64,000 nt of DNA from G965197405 sp965197405 (GTDB lineage: Bacteria; Chloroflexota; Dehalococcoidia; Lucifugimonadales; JAGWBF01), in contig OZ240206.1 in NCBI GenBank assembly GCA_965197405.1, positions 1,426,001 through 1,490,000 on the forward strand, written 5' to 3'. The notes beneath the pieces were generated by a model. It was given only the letters and a program-made list of their open reading frames with translations. It was not told the DNA's origin and ran no database searches. This document shows, in pieces, positions 17,776-27,117 of this stretch. The position numbers were made by a program, and so were the translations under genes. How positions within the stretch are numbered: the stretch's first letter is position 1; every line of letters begins with the position of its first letter.

Positions 17776-19167
17776 TTATGCGGCGGGCGGTCTCATGGCG
17801 TGCCATGACGTATTCTGTTCGTAGGCGTGGGCCACCTTCAGGACCATCTCCTCTCCACCGGCCCGGCCCCCTATCTGGAGTCCTATGGGCAAGCCCTGGG
17901 AGCTGGTCCCGCAGGGTATGGTTATGGCAGGGGCGCTGGCTACGTTGAATATGGGGGTCAGAATATACGACAGGTTCGTCACCGCATCCCTCTCGAAGCC
18001 CTCTATTCTCTGGGCCGGCTTTCCCGTGGTGGGCAGCACCAGCACGTCGTACTGCTCCAGGGCTTCGTGGACCTGCTGCCTCAGCAGGCTCCTGAGCTTC
18101 TGGGACTTGTAGTAGGCCTGGGCCGGCATGATGCTACCCGTCAGAAGCCCTATGCGGTTGGCGTGGCCGTAGTCCTGGAGCCGGTCCCTGAGCCAGTCAT
18201 GGTGGTCGAGGGCCGGCTCCATGACCAGCGACGGCAACGTAATTGTCCAGGCGTGCCGCGTGAGGGGGAGAGAGACCTCCTCCACCGACGCCCCCAGCTC
18301 TCCCAGTACCGAGGCGGCCTTAACGACGGCCTCTCGGACCTCCGGTTCCACAACATCGCTGTTAACCTGCTCCGTTATCACCCCTATGCGCCTGCCCTTT
18401 ATGTTCCCATCGAGGGCCTGCCTATAGTCGGGCACGGGTGAGTCCCAGGTATAGGGGTCCTTGGGGTCATAACCGGCAATGGCCCCAAGGGTGATGGCGG
18501 CATCCTCCACCGTTCTTGACATGGGGCCAACCGTGTCCATAGACCAAACGCCCCGCATCAGCCCGTATCGGCTCACCCTGCCCCAGCTGGGCCTCAGACC
18601 CGCCAGCCCGCACCAGGACGAGGGCATTCTTATGGAGCCGCCGGTATCCTCGCCCAGGGAGGTCGCGCAGAGGAAAGCGGCGGTAGCGGCCCCCGAGCCG
18701 CTGCTGGACGCGCCGCAGTGCATGTCCAGGTCCCAGGGGTTGCGGGGAGTGCTGAAGCGCTGGGGGAGGCCTAGGGCAAACTCCGTGAGGTTAGTCTTGC
18801 CCAGCAGGATGGCCCCCGCATTTTTAAGATTCGCTATGACGGTGGCATCCTCCTCGGGGATGGAATCGGCGAGGAAACGAGAGCCGCCCGTGGAGCGGAT
18901 GCCCCTGGTCCAGAGCTGGTCCTTCACGCCCACGGGGATTCCGTGCATAGGCCCCAGGTAGCCGCCCTGGGCTATGGCCTGCTCCGCTTCACGCGCGGCC
19001 TGGAGGGCCTCTTTGCGGCACACCGTCAGATAGGAGTTGAACTTGAAGTCAATCTCGTCAATGCGGTCCAGGTAGGCCTCCGTAGCCTCCACGGGGGAGA
19101 CCTCTCTTCTCTCAATCAGCCGCGAAAGCTCCGCTGCGGAAAGGAAGGGTATGTTTGCTTTTTCCAT
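17776..19167 (-). CDS. Amidase (amidase-signature family), second paralogue
   Basis: This 463-residue enzyme has the triad Lys82 (VGVKDQ), Ser154 (CGASSSGSG) and nucleophile Ser178 (EDTGGSIRMP). It is GatA-like in length but has no gatB/gatC neighbours. The start ATG 19167 has a GGAGG on the coding strand just upstream. It differs clearly from the amidase at 4935, so it is a separate lineage rather than a recent duplicate. Substrate unknown. Confidence 0.9.
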   Translation of the reverse strand: MEKANIPFLSAAELSRLIERREVSPVEATEAYLDRIDEIDFKFNSYLTVCRKEALQAAREAEQAIAQGGYLGPMHGIPVGVKDQLWTRGIRSTGGSRFLADSIPEEDATVIANLKNAGAILLGKTNLTEFALGLPQRFSTPRNPWDLDMHCGASSSGSGAATAAFLCATSLGEDTGGSIRMPSSWCGLAGLRPSWGRVSRYGLMRGVWSMDTVGPMSRTVEDAAITLGAIAGYDPKDPYTWDSPVPDYRQALDGNIKGRRIGVITEQVNSDVVEPEVREAVVKAASVLGELGASVEEVSLPLTRHAWTITLPSLVMEPALDHHDWLRDRLQDYGHANRIGLLTGSIMPAQAYYKSQKLRSLLRQQVHEALEQYDVLVLPTTGKPAQRIEGFERDAVTNLSYILTPIFNVASAPAITIPCGTSSQGLPIGLQIGGRAGGEEMVLKVAHAYEQNTSWHAMRPPAA

Positions 19168-19273
19168 GATACCTCCTCGATACTTCCTTCAGAAGAAGTT
19201 GAGATAGGATTGGGGGCTTCTTTAGATTGCAGCGATCATAATTCTGAGAGGAGAGCCGGGAGAGGCCCTGCCG

Positions 19274-19509
19274 CTAGGGCGTGTTCACACTTCCTCGTCG
19301 CTCCCCCCACACTGTCATTCCGAAAGAGCGAAGCGACTGAGGAATCTAAAGTCCATGCCCATAAAGCCGGTCCGGCAATGCTATGTGTGTCCGTCGCCGG
19401 AATGACACCATGACCGTGAAGAGGCTCTTTAGATTCCTCACTGCGTTCGGAATGACATGATGCGGGCATTTCGGGACGCCTTGCGCTCCTTTGCATGAAC
19501 ACGCCCTAG
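19274..19509. repeat. MITE-like repeat with IS5-type ends
   Basis: The perfect inverted repeat CTAGGGCGTGTTCA (19274-19287) / TGAACACGCCCTAG (19496-19509) begins and ends with TA in the way the IS5 elements C and E do (TA-GGGTGTGTTGACA, TA-GGGCGTGTTTGC). There is no transposase inside. The middle contains a GTCATTCCGA...TCGGAATGAC palindrome pair. The amidohydrolase stop codon falls inside its right end. Confidence 0.75.
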
Positions 19510-20636
19510 TCAAGATGGTAGATTCTCGCGGCGTTACCTCCGCCGATCTTGGCCTTTTCCTCCTCAGTGCAATCTGCCAGAATCTCTTCGAGTATCTGCC
19601 TGCTCCTTGGGAAGGTAGACTCTTGGTGAGGATAATCCGAGCCCCACACAAGGTTGTCCACGCCTATAATGTCCCGGAGCCTGATGCCGAGAGCGTCTTC
19701 CTGGAAGCCGAGGAAAACGTTGCGGTGGAAATAGTCGCTGGGAAGCAGGTCATCCTTGAACCGGTGCCAGCTATCCCCCTTCCTGACAGGTCTTTCTACA
19801 TAAGTGTAGTCGAGACGGTCCAGAAAGTGCGCGGCCCAGGACAGCTCCATCTCGATGGAGCCCACATGCAGTTTCGGATAGCGCTCGAATACGCTGGCGA
19901 AGATCATAGAGGCGAGAGACATGCGGACCCAATGGTCCACATTGGTAAAGAAGGGACGGGTAGCGGCGTCGAAATCGGCGAACTCCTGACCTGGGCCGGC
20001 ACGATTTGTGCCGATGTGAAGGTTAAGGGGAATCTCCATGTCCTGGGCGGCAGCCCATAGCGGTTCGTACTCCGCCAAATCGTAGGACCTCCCCTCCGGA
20101 GGGTAAATCGTGATCATAGCCCCGGCAAGCCCCATCTTCGCGCACCTCTCCATCTCCCTCACACCCACCCATACGTCGTCCAAGTTGATCATGGCGATGC
20201 CCTTGATACGCTTGGGGAAGGGTTTACAGAACTCAGCAAGCCAGTCGTTGTACGTCCTGAACATAGAATTGAGAAGCTCGGTATCTGATAGGCTATATAG
20301 CACCGCGCCAACGCTGGGAAAGACTATGCCCACGTCAATCCCGTCAGTGTCCATGTCCTTTACGTGCTCTTCGGGGATGTAGCCCCCGGGACGCACGTTT
20401 TCCACCCTATCGGAAAGAATCAAGCTTTCCGGTTCTTCAAACCTCACTCCGGCCTGCGTCCCGAAGAAAGCGGCGCCGATCAGTGTATGGCCGTCGCAGG
20501 CCCAATAATCTGTCCCATCCTCAAGGCGGACAATTCGTGGAAGCCGGTCCTTGAACTCGCGTTCTCCCCGGCTCGTCCAGAGGTCTGGCGGCTCAACAAT
20601 ATGATTGTCAGATGATATGATTCTATAATCGGCCAT
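19506..20636 (-). CDS. Amidohydrolase family 2 (metal-dependent hydrolase/decarboxylase-like)
   Basis: This 376-residue protein shows an amidohydrolase-2 TIM barrel: SSDNHIVEPPDLW at the start (DxH variant of the metal motif), GIDVGIVFPSVG, INLHIGTNR (His), and VWGSDYPHQES near the end with the catalytic Asp. ATG 20636 is chosen because GGGAGGCTCAGAG lies directly upstream; the longer frame to 20693 has no site. Known relatives hydrolyse or decarboxylate cyclic and aromatic acids. The stop codon uses the TA at the right end of the MITE-like repeat, so the native C-terminus may differ by a few residues. Confidence 0.85.
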   Translation of the reverse strand: MADYRIISSDNHIVEPPDLWTSRGEREFKDRLPRIVRLEDGTDYWACDGHTLIGAAFFGTQAGVRFEEPESLILSDRVENVRPGGYIPEEHVKDMDTDGIDVGIVFPSVGAVLYSLSDTELLNSMFRTYNDWLAEFCKPFPKRIKGIAMINLDDVWVGVREMERCAKMGLAGAMITIYPPEGRSYDLAEYEPLWAAAQDMEIPLNLHIGTNRAGPGQEFADFDAATRPFFTNVDHWVRMSLASMIFASVFERYPKLHVGSIEMELSWAAHFLDRLDYTYVERPVRKGDSWHRFKDDLLPSDYFHRNVFLGFQEDALGIRLRDIIGVDNLVWGSDYPHQESTFPRSRQILEEILADCTEEEKAKIGGGNAARIYHLD

Positions 20637-20788
20637 CTCTGAGCCTCCCAAGGTTTTATTAGTACCCAGTCCAGCTTTCTGTATCCAGGACAACCCGTCC
20701 GGCTGCCGGCACGTGGAGTGAACCTCTGCGGCTGGCTCTAAGTATGCTCAAGGCGCTGAAATATGTCAACAGACATGCTTATAAGAAG

Positions 20789-20831
20789 TAGCGTTTCCAT
20801 TCAGATGGTTGAGTTTCCTCTGCGTCGTCCC
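20789..20831. repeat. 43-bp dispersed repeat, copy 2
   Basis: It begins TAGCGTTTCCATTCAGATGG and ends CTGCGTCGTCCC, the partner of 15297-15339. A perfect hairpin CCTGTCTG-ccg-TCAGACAGG follows at about 20830-20849. Confidence 0.7.
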
Positions 20832-20881
20832 TGTCTGCCGTCAGACAGGCCACGCATCATGTCAGCCACAACCCCGCTTAT

Positions 20882-20957
20882 GTCATTCCGAGCGCAGCGA
20901 GGAATCTAAAAATCTATGCTCTCGAATAAGCAGGGGCGATTCGCGATTCGCCCCTAC
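20882..20957. repeat. GTCATTCCGA repeat with AGGGGCGA hairpin
   Basis: GTCATTCCGAGCGCAGCGAG is followed by GAATCTAAAAATCTATGCTC, the same core as the repeat at 24601-24695, then the hairpin AGGGGCGATTCGCGATTCGCCCCT split by its own centre. No gene is seen between 20637 and 21038. Confidence 0.7.
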
Positions 20958-21038
20958 AGGAGGTTGGACAAAGGGTATTTTCATGGTAATGACGCGCGGC
21001 GAGGGCCTGTATGGAATAGGCGCTTCAGAGCATGAGGT

Positions 21039-21113
21039 TGGAGCGGGCGATGGGGATCGAACCCACGACAGCTAGCTTGGAAGGCTAGCGCTCTACCACT
21101 GAGCTACACCCGC
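21039..21113 (-). tRNA. tRNA-Gly (anticodon TCC)
   Basis: The minus strand reads GCGGGTGTAGCTCAGTGGTA, then an anticodon arm CTAGC-CTTCCAA-GCTAG with TCC, then the T-arm CGTGGGTTCGATCCCCATC... closing the acceptor CGCCCGC with discriminator T. CCA is encoded (21039-21041). All four arms pair. Confidence 0.95.
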
Positions 21114-21120
21114 TCTTTGG

Positions 21121-21200
21121 GATAGTGAATAGTTGATAGTGAACAGTGGATAGTTGTTTGATGGAGTCCCTATCCACTTCTCACTATCCACTATCCACTC
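21121..21200. repeat. Inverted repeat of GATAGTGAATAG-type units
   Basis: Left half has repeats of GATAGTGAA and GTGGATAGT; right half has CACTATCCACTATCCACT. It sits between the tRNA and the hppA stop and could form a long hairpin that ends either transcript. Confidence 0.65.
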
Positions 21201-21204
21201 CCCG

Positions 21205-23265
21205 CTAGCTGATGAGAGGCTCTACCTTGAGAAAGACGGGAGCGAACACCAGGGATACTATAGCCATCAGCTTGAGCAGGATGTTCAGGGAAGGGCCGGA
21301 GGTGTCTTTGAAGGGGTCGCCCACCACGTCGCCTTCCACCGCAGCCTTATGAGGGTCGGACCCCTTCCCCCCGTAGTGGCCGATCTCGATGTATTTCTTC
21401 GCGTTGTCCCAGGCCCCTCCCGCGTTGGCCATAGTTATCGCCAGGACAAAGCCTGCACCGACGGACCCCATGAGAAGACCGCCCAGTGCCTGGGTCCCCA
21501 GGACGAACCCTATCACCAGGGGCGCGCCCACCGCTATGACTCCAGGAAGGATCATCTCCCGGAGGGCGCCACGGGTGCTAATATCCACGCAGCGGGCGTA
21601 TTCCGGGCGGCCCGTACCCTCCATTATTCCCGGGATTTCCCGGAACTGCCTCCTAACTTCGTTGACGATGGAAAAGGCGGCCCTTCCCACAGCCCTCATA
21701 GTCATGGCGGAGAAGAGGAATGGGAGCATAGCGCCTATCAGCAGTCCGGCCAGCGTGGTGTGGTTCAGCAGGTTTATCTCCGACAGGTTAGCCGCCTGGC
21801 CGTAGGCCGCCAGCAGGGCGAGGGCGGTGAGGCCCGCAGAGCCGATGGCAAACCCTTTGCCGGTGGCGGCGGTGGTGTTGCCCAGCGCGTCCAGGGCGTC
21901 CGTGCGCTGCCGGACCTCCGGCGCCAGCTGGGCTTGCTCGGATATGCCCCCGGCGTTATCGGCCACGGGGCCGTAGGCATCGGTCGCAAGGGTTATGCCC
22001 AGGGTGGACAGCATACCCACCCCGGCCAGGGCCACGCCGTAGAAACCGGCCAACTCAAAGGCGGCCAGAATTGCGCCGCCTATGATAAGCACCGGCATCA
22101 CGGTGCTCTGCATTCCCGTCGCTATGCCGCTAATCATGGTGGTGGCAGCCCCGGTTTGCGCCGCCTCAGCCACTCGCTTGGTCGGACCATAGTTATAGGA
22201 GGTGTAATACTCGGTTATCACGCCTATTATGACCCCTGCACCCAGGCCGGCCACAATCGCCCAGAAGATGTCGAAGTTGCTGACCGTCGGGCCTATCAGA
22301 CCATCCAGGTCGAGCCAGAACATTAGTCCCAGGGCAAAGACGACAACCAGTATGGCGGAGGCAAAGATGCCCCGCCGAAGCGCCCACAACAGCTCTCCAA
22401 AGCTGGCCCGCTCTCCACTCCTGACCAGGAAGGTGCCAATGATGGAGGCCACTATCCCAGCGCCGGCCAGAATTATCGGGAGAATGGCCACGTCGCTCTT
22501 CCAGTCCTGCCCCTCTACACTGGCCACCGCGGCGGCGGCCAGGGCTATGGCTGCTATGATGGAGCCTACATAGGACTCGAACAGGTCGGCCCCCATGCCG
22601 GCCACGTCGCCCACGTTGTCCCCCACGTTATCCGCTATCACCGCCGGGTTTCGCGGGTCATCCTCGGGAATGCCGGCTTCCACCTTGCCCACCAGGTCAG
22701 CGCCCACGTCGGCGGCCTTGGTAAAAATCCCGCCGCCCACCCTGGCAAACAGGGCTATGGTGGAGGCGCCCATGCCGAAGCCTATCACATAAGTTATGTC
22801 CTGAAAGATGACGAAGAGGATAATCACACCCAGGAGACCCACACCCACCACGGTTATCCCCATAACGGCGCCGCTGGAGAAGGCGACCCTCAGCGCGGGG
22901 TTCAGCCCCCTCATGGCGGCGGCGGTGGTCCTGACGTTGGCGCGTATAGCTACGTTCATGCCGATGAATCCGGCGGTAGCGGAGCAGAGGGTCCCGGCCA
23001 GGTACGCTATGGCAGTCCTGGGTATCCAGGAGCCGCCAGTGTACCAGTCTATCAGCAGCCACAGGGCGATAGCCACCACGATGATGAAGGGCGCCAGGGT
23101 CATGTATTCCCGTCGAAGGAAGGCCAGAGCGCCTTCTTTGATAGCCTGTGCGATGGCCCTCATCCTGTTGTTCCCCTCGTCGCTCCTCAATACGCGCATG
23201 GTCAGAGCGACGGAGAAGAGGAGGGCTACGCCACCGATAATAGCGGCTATCACAATGGGCAGCAT
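21205..23265 (-). CDS. hppA: Membrane-bound H+-translocating pyrophosphatase, K+-dependent type
   Basis: This 686-residue polytopic membrane protein hydrolyses pyrophosphate and pumps ions. The substrate motifs are present: DVGADLVGKVEAGIPEDDPR, then NPAVIADNVGDNVGDVAGMG, and a second acidic set TDAYGPVADNAGGI near the C-terminal half. The GNTTAATGKG motif has Ala where K+-independent enzymes have Lys, so it should need K+. Hydrophobic helices span the whole length. Na+ versus H+ selectivity cannot be settled by eye. Confidence 0.95.
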   Translation of the reverse strand: MLPIVIAAIIGGVALLFSVALTMRVLRSDEGNNRMRAIAQAIKEGALAFLRREYMTLAPFIIVVAIALWLLIDWYTGGSWIPRTAIAYLAGTLCSATAGFIGMNVAIRANVRTTAAAMRGLNPALRVAFSSGAVMGITVVGVGLLGVIILFVIFQDITYVIGFGMGASTIALFARVGGGIFTKAADVGADLVGKVEAGIPEDDPRNPAVIADNVGDNVGDVAGMGADLFESYVGSIIAAIALAAAAVASVEGQDWKSDVAILPIILAGAGIVASIIGTFLVRSGERASFGELLWALRRGIFASAILVVVFALGLMFWLDLDGLIGPTVSNFDIFWAIVAGLGAGVIIGVITEYYTSYNYGPTKRVAEAAQTGAATTMISGIATGMQSTVMPVLIIGGAILAAFELAGFYGVALAGVGMLSTLGITLATDAYGPVADNAGGISEQAQLAPEVRQRTDALDALGNTTAATGKGFAIGSAGLTALALLAAYGQAANLSEINLLNHTTLAGLLIGAMLPFLFSAMTMRAVGRAAFSIVNEVRRQFREIPGIMEGTGRPEYARCVDISTRGALREMILPGVIAVGAPLVIGFVLGTQALGGLLMGSVGAGFVLAITMANAGGAWDNAKKYIEIGHYGGKGSDPHKAAVEGDVVGDPFKDTSGPSLNILLKLMAIVSLVFAPVFLKVEPLIS

Positions 23266-23364
23266 GGTAAGACTCCGAAAATGGACTTGCTACTAGACGT
23301 TAAGCTATGAGAAGCTATCACACATGCCTCAGGCTGTCAAGGGAACCATCATGCCGCAACTCTA

Positions 23365-23445
23365 AGAGGGTGTGTGACAAGGTATGAGCGCACTTCCTCT
23401 CCCTCGACGGGATAGGGGGGAGAAGGAACTTTTTACACACCCTCT
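23365..23445. repeat. Short inverted-repeat element, AGAGGGTGTGT ends
   Basis: AGAGGGTGTGT (23365-23375) and ACACACCCTCT (23435-23445) enclose an inner CTTCCTCTCCCTCGACGGGA. A related, longer unit in reverse orientation ends at about 26945. It has the look of a small non-autonomous element. Confidence 0.7.
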
Positions 23446-23575
23446 AACATAAGGGTTGAATGTAAGCTTGCCATCGTATGGGGCTGCGAGTATCATATAG
23501 CCGACGTTACTCTTGCATTTTGCAATTAACTCCTGTGTCCGGCATTCTACCGGGGGCCGCTGGAAGGATGAGGCT

Positions 23576-24520
23576 ATGACCAACAAGCGACGGGATATTT
23601 CCCACGTGTATGCCGGCAACCCGCTGGACAGGGGTGACCGCGAGCGCCGTGATGAAAAGTGGCTCAGCGATAAAGCCAGGGACCCCGGAAGCAGGTTCCT
23701 GCCGCTGTGGGACCTGAACGTTCTCGTATCCGAAGAGCCAGGGCATGGCCTGGGGTGGCTGGACGTAGCCGACTTGGACCGGCTCGGCATCGAGACTGCC
23801 CCGATATTTTTGGGGCTGCAGGGCCAGGCGACCTTTTTCGCCGTAGACGTATCCAAGAATGACCTCGCAGTCCAGGAGCTGCGTGAGAGCGGGAGATGGA
23901 GGTTCCAGGATGCCAGGTCCGTTACAGAGGTGCTCAGCGGGCCGGACTCCGGGATAGTCGCACAGGCGCGGTCGCAGGTCAACTGGCATAGCCGCAACGG
24001 GTTTTGCTCTATGTGCGGGCACGAGACCTCGGTGAGACGCGGGGGGCAGGTGCGGTACTGCTCCAAATGCGATACGGAGCACTTCCCACGCACCGACCCC
24101 GTGGTTATCACCCTGGTGTCCCATGAAGACCGCTGCCTGCTGGGCCAGTCCCGCGGGCGGCTCTACGGCATGAAGATGTACTCCGCCCTGGCCGGATTCG
24201 TGGACCAGGGGGAATCAATCGAGGAAGCCGTGACCAGAGAAATAATGGAGGAGGCGGGAATCAAGATAAAGAATATCCGTTACCACTCCTCCCAACCCTG
24301 GCCATTTCCCTGGTCGCTCATGATAGGCTGCCATGCCGATGCGGTGACGACGGATATTTCAATGGACGTCGAGGAGATGGCTGACGTGCGCTGGTTCCAG
24401 CAGGAGGAGGTCCTCCTGGCCCTGGAAGGAAAGAGTGAAGAGCTAATGGTCCCCGGACGGATTGCCATCGCCCACCACTTGATTAAAGCCTGGGCAACCG
24501 GGACCATTGACGGCTCGTAG
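23576..24520 (+). CDS. nudC: NADH pyrophosphatase / NudC-type Nudix hydrolase
   Basis: This 314-residue protein has a zinc ribbon (CSMCGHE ... YCSKCDTEHFPR), the Nudix box GFVDQGESIEEAVTREIMEEAG, whose REIMEE Glu residues bind metal, and the NudC signature SQPWPFPWS. NudC enzymes cleave NAD(H) and remove NAD caps from RNA. ATG 23576 is chosen because GGAAGGATGAGG precedes it; the frame stays open to 23513 without a good site. Confidence 0.92.
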   Translation: MTNKRRDISHVYAGNPLDRGDRERRDEKWLSDKARDPGSRFLPLWDLNVLVSEEPGHGLGWLDVADLDRLGIETAPIFLGLQGQATFFAVDVSKNDLAVQELRESGRWRFQDARSVTEVLSGPDSGIVAQARSQVNWHSRNGFCSMCGHETSVRRGGQVRYCSKCDTEHFPRTDPVVITLVSHEDRCLLGQSRGRLYGMKMYSALAGFVDQGESIEEAVTREIMEEAGIKIKNIRYHSSQPWPFPWSLMIGCHADAVTTDISMDVEEMADVRWFQQEEVLLALEGKSEELMVPGRIAIAHHLIKAWATGTIDGS

Positions 24521-24600
24521 CGCTGAACGCATCGGGTGTCCCTTTTTGATAGACGCCCGGGCAATAAATTACAATGAGAATAACCTGCATCCCCTCTGAT

Positions 24601-24695
24601 GTCATTCCGAGCGCAGCGAGGAATCTAAAAATCCACGCTCTCGGATAAGCCTGCGCTTGAGATTCCTCACTCCGCTTCGCTCCGTTCGGAATGAC
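24601..24695. repeat. GTCATTCCGA inverted repeat
   Basis: GTCATTCCGAGCGCAGCGAG at the left pairs with CTCCGTTCGGAATGAC at the right, with GAGGAATCTAAA / GAGATTCCTCA as inner arms. Its left half matches the repeat at 20882. Confidence 0.8.
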
Positions 24696-24800
24696 ATGGG
24701 GTAGGAGCCTGTATTACCTGAAAATAGTGGGGGCATCGCTCTTGATGTGGCCTGGCAAGGCCATCCACAGCTACAATGCAATAGCCGGTGAGGGTGAAGA

Positions 24801-24962
24801 ATGGCGAGAAGCAACTGGTACACCGAGCACCCCCCTGCATGTACTTGCTCTTTTTGCCAGGACAGGCGGACTATACTCCGCCAACAGGGTCGGAAGATAG
24901 GCCGGAACGAGAAGTGTCCCTGTGGAAGTGGCAAGAAGTACAAGAGATGTCACGGGGTATGA
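24801..24962 (+). CDS. Small SEC-C motif zinc-binding protein
   Basis: A 53-residue frame with a GGTGAGGGTGAAG site just before ATG 24801. The C-terminus is a SEC-C motif (RNEKCPCGSGKKYKRCHG), the zinc-binding tail known from SecA. The N-terminal half has a second Cys cluster (PACTCSFCQDRR), so it may bind two zinc ions. A free-standing SEC-C protein of this size may bind ribosome or nucleic acid; no function is proven. It precedes the D-aminoacylase-like gene by 73 bp. Confidence 0.8.
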   Translation: MARSNWYTEHPPACTCSFCQDRRTILRQQGRKIGRNEKCPCGSGKKYKRCHGV

Positions 24963-25035
24963 GGGGCCTTGCGGCGGTGCTATGTTTGCCCCGATAGCTC
25001 GATTGCTTGATCTACTTTGAGAAGGGGGTTCGAAG

Positions 25036-26763
25036 GTGGCAGAATATGACGTTCTCATAAAGGGAGGCACAATCGTTGACGGGACCCGCACCCCCCGATA
25101 TGTGGGGGATTTGGCCGTCAAGGACGGGAGAATCGCACAGATTGGCGGGCTGCGCGGCAGCCGGGCCGCCAAAGTGATAGACGCGTCGGGGCTCGTGGTC
25201 GCCCCCGGCTTCGTGGACCTCCATACCCACTACGACGCTCAGATTCAGTGGGACCCATACTGCACCATGTCTTGCTGGCATGGCGTGACCTCCGTGGCCA
25301 TCGGCAACTGCGGCTTCGGGTTCGCTCCCTGCCGCCCCGAGGACCAGCAGGCGGCGATGCTGTCGCTGACCCGCAACGAAGCCATACCCTTCGAGGCCAT
25401 GGACGCCGGGATGCTGTGGGACTGGGTGACCTTCCCCGAGTTTCTCGATAGCCTCGATCGCGTTCCGAAGGGACTGAACGTGCTCAGCTATGTCCCCCTG
25501 ACGCCCCTGTACGTCTGGGTGATGGGCATGGAAGCGGCCAAGAGGAGGCGGCCAAACAGGGAGGAGATGAAGGAGATGGCCCGGCTGGTGCATGAAGGGA
25601 TGGATGCCGGAGCATGTGGCTGGTCCGCCCAGGTCTTCGGCCCCAACTCCGCCCAGCGGGACTACGACGGTACGCCCATGATCACGGACCTGATGACCCA
25701 TGAGGAGATTCTTACCTTTGCCCAGGTGCTGGGCGAGCGGGACGAGGGCTTCATAGAGCTGGCCTACCAGGAGAATGACAAAGAGGGCCGGCTTATGAGA
25801 GAGTCCACGTTCAAGCTCTTCGAGCGAGTGGCGGAGGTGAGCGGCCGGCCCGTCCTCTACCAGATTATCCAGGCCATCGCCGACGAGCCGGAGCACCACC
25901 GGGGGATAATTCGCTGGCTCGAGGACTGCAACCGGAGAGGTCTGAGGGTGTATGGACAGGGCGAGACACATAAGGGCGGCTTTGAGTTTACCCTGCGAGA
26001 CTGGAACCTGTTCGACACCAGCCCGGCCTGGCGGGAGGTGACCGTTGGGACGCCCGAAGAGCGCAAGGAGAAGATGCAGGACCCGGAGCACCGGAGAAGG
26101 CTGCGCGCCGAGTGGGACAGTGGCGTTAAACCCGGACTAGGCGTCGTATCCGGGTCTCTGGAGGGCCTGGTTGTTGAGGAAGTGGGCCGGCGGGAGCTGG
26201 AGCGCTACGTGGGTCAAAGGGTTGGAGAGATTGCAGCCAGCGAGGGTAAGCACGTCGTTGACGCCGTGCTCGACATAGCGGTGGAGGACGACCTGCGGAC
26301 CGAGTTCTACGCCCTGCACCTTCGCAACAATCCCCAGTATACCGGGGAGCTGGTGCAGTCGCCCTACGTGATTCCCGGCACGTCCGACGGAGGGGCGCAC
26401 GTCAAGTTTGCCACCTTCGGACGGTTCCCGACGGAGATACTGGTCTGGCTGGTCCGGGATACGGAAGCAGTGAGCCTGGAGCAGGCACACTACGCCCTGA
26501 GCTACCTACCCGCCTTCTTCGGTGGGTTCCAGGACAGGGGATTCCTGCGTGAAGGCGCACCGGCGGATATAATCGTATACGACTTGGAGGGGCTGAAGAT
26601 GCTTCCCAGCGAGGTTGTCCACGACTTCCCCGGCAATGCGTGGCGGCGGGTGCAGAGGGCCGAGGGATACCGCTGGATTATGGTGAATGGCGAAGTGACC
26701 TTCGAGGATGGAAATCCAACGGGGGCGCTACCCGGCAGGCTCTTGCGCCACGGTCGCGGCTAG
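25036..26763 (+). CDS. Amidohydrolase-3 family, N-acyl-D-amino-acid deacylase-like
   Basis: This 575-residue enzyme opens DVLIKGGTIVDGTRTPR and has the metal-binding LHTHYDAQIQWDP and the HGVTSVAIGNCGFGFAPC stretch typical of D-aminoacylases. Later parts are GTSDGGAHVKF (catalytic Asp region) and ADIIVYDLEGL. It starts with GTG 25036 after GAAGGGGG. It probably removes an acyl group from a D-amino acid or hydrolyses a related cyclic amide, fitting the amide-degrading character of this region. Confidence 0.88.
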   Translation: MAEYDVLIKGGTIVDGTRTPRYVGDLAVKDGRIAQIGGLRGSRAAKVIDASGLVVAPGFVDLHTHYDAQIQWDPYCTMSCWHGVTSVAIGNCGFGFAPCRPEDQQAAMLSLTRNEAIPFEAMDAGMLWDWVTFPEFLDSLDRVPKGLNVLSYVPLTPLYVWVMGMEAAKRRRPNREEMKEMARLVHEGMDAGACGWSAQVFGPNSAQRDYDGTPMITDLMTHEEILTFAQVLGERDEGFIELAYQENDKEGRLMRESTFKLFERVAEVSGRPVLYQIIQAIADEPEHHRGIIRWLEDCNRRGLRVYGQGETHKGGFEFTLRDWNLFDTSPAWREVTVGTPEERKEKMQDPEHRRRLRAEWDSGVKPGLGVVSGSLEGLVVEEVGRRELERYVGQRVGEIAASEGKHVVDAVLDIAVEDDLRTEFYALHLRNNPQYTGELVQSPYVIPGTSDGGAHVKFATFGRFPTEILVWLVRDTEAVSLEQAHYALSYLPAFFGGFQDRGFLREGAPADIIVYDLEGLKMLPSEVVHDFPGNAWRRVQRAEGYRWIMVNGEVTFEDGNPTGALPGRLLRHGRG

Positions 26764-27117
26764 AAATATAGTTCGCTTCTTAGCAGGGTGGTTAAAAGGT
26801 CCCTTCTCTCCTGGCGGAAGAAGGTTAGAGCCTGCCCTGAGCCCAGCTGAAGAGATGCGGGGACGCCATCGCATCACCCTCACCTCAATCCTCTCCCGTC
26901 GAGGGAGAGGAAGTGTCCCCGTACCTTATTAGACACCCTCTTAGACGCTTTGGCCGCACGATTAGGGTGGCACGGCTAAACCGTCAGTCGTGTACCGTCA
27001 CAGGGTCCCGTCACCACTCCCAAACCGGACTCGCTAGACTCCCGGCTTGGAAGTTACTAGCTATGATCGGTTCGCCCGGTTCGTAGTCGTTCCCCTATTC
27101 CTATCCCTACGTTTGTA
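26764..27117. other. Gene-free stretch with repeats
   Basis: 26790-26945 is a composite repeat: GGTCCCTTCTCTCCTGGCGG, then a GAGCCTGCCC-headed insert of about 24 bp (26830-26854) flanked by AGA on both sides, then CTCTCCCGTCGAGGGAGAGG and ACACCCTCTTAG, related in reverse to the element at 23365-23445. 26946-27117 shows no gene or clear signal. Confidence 0.6.
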
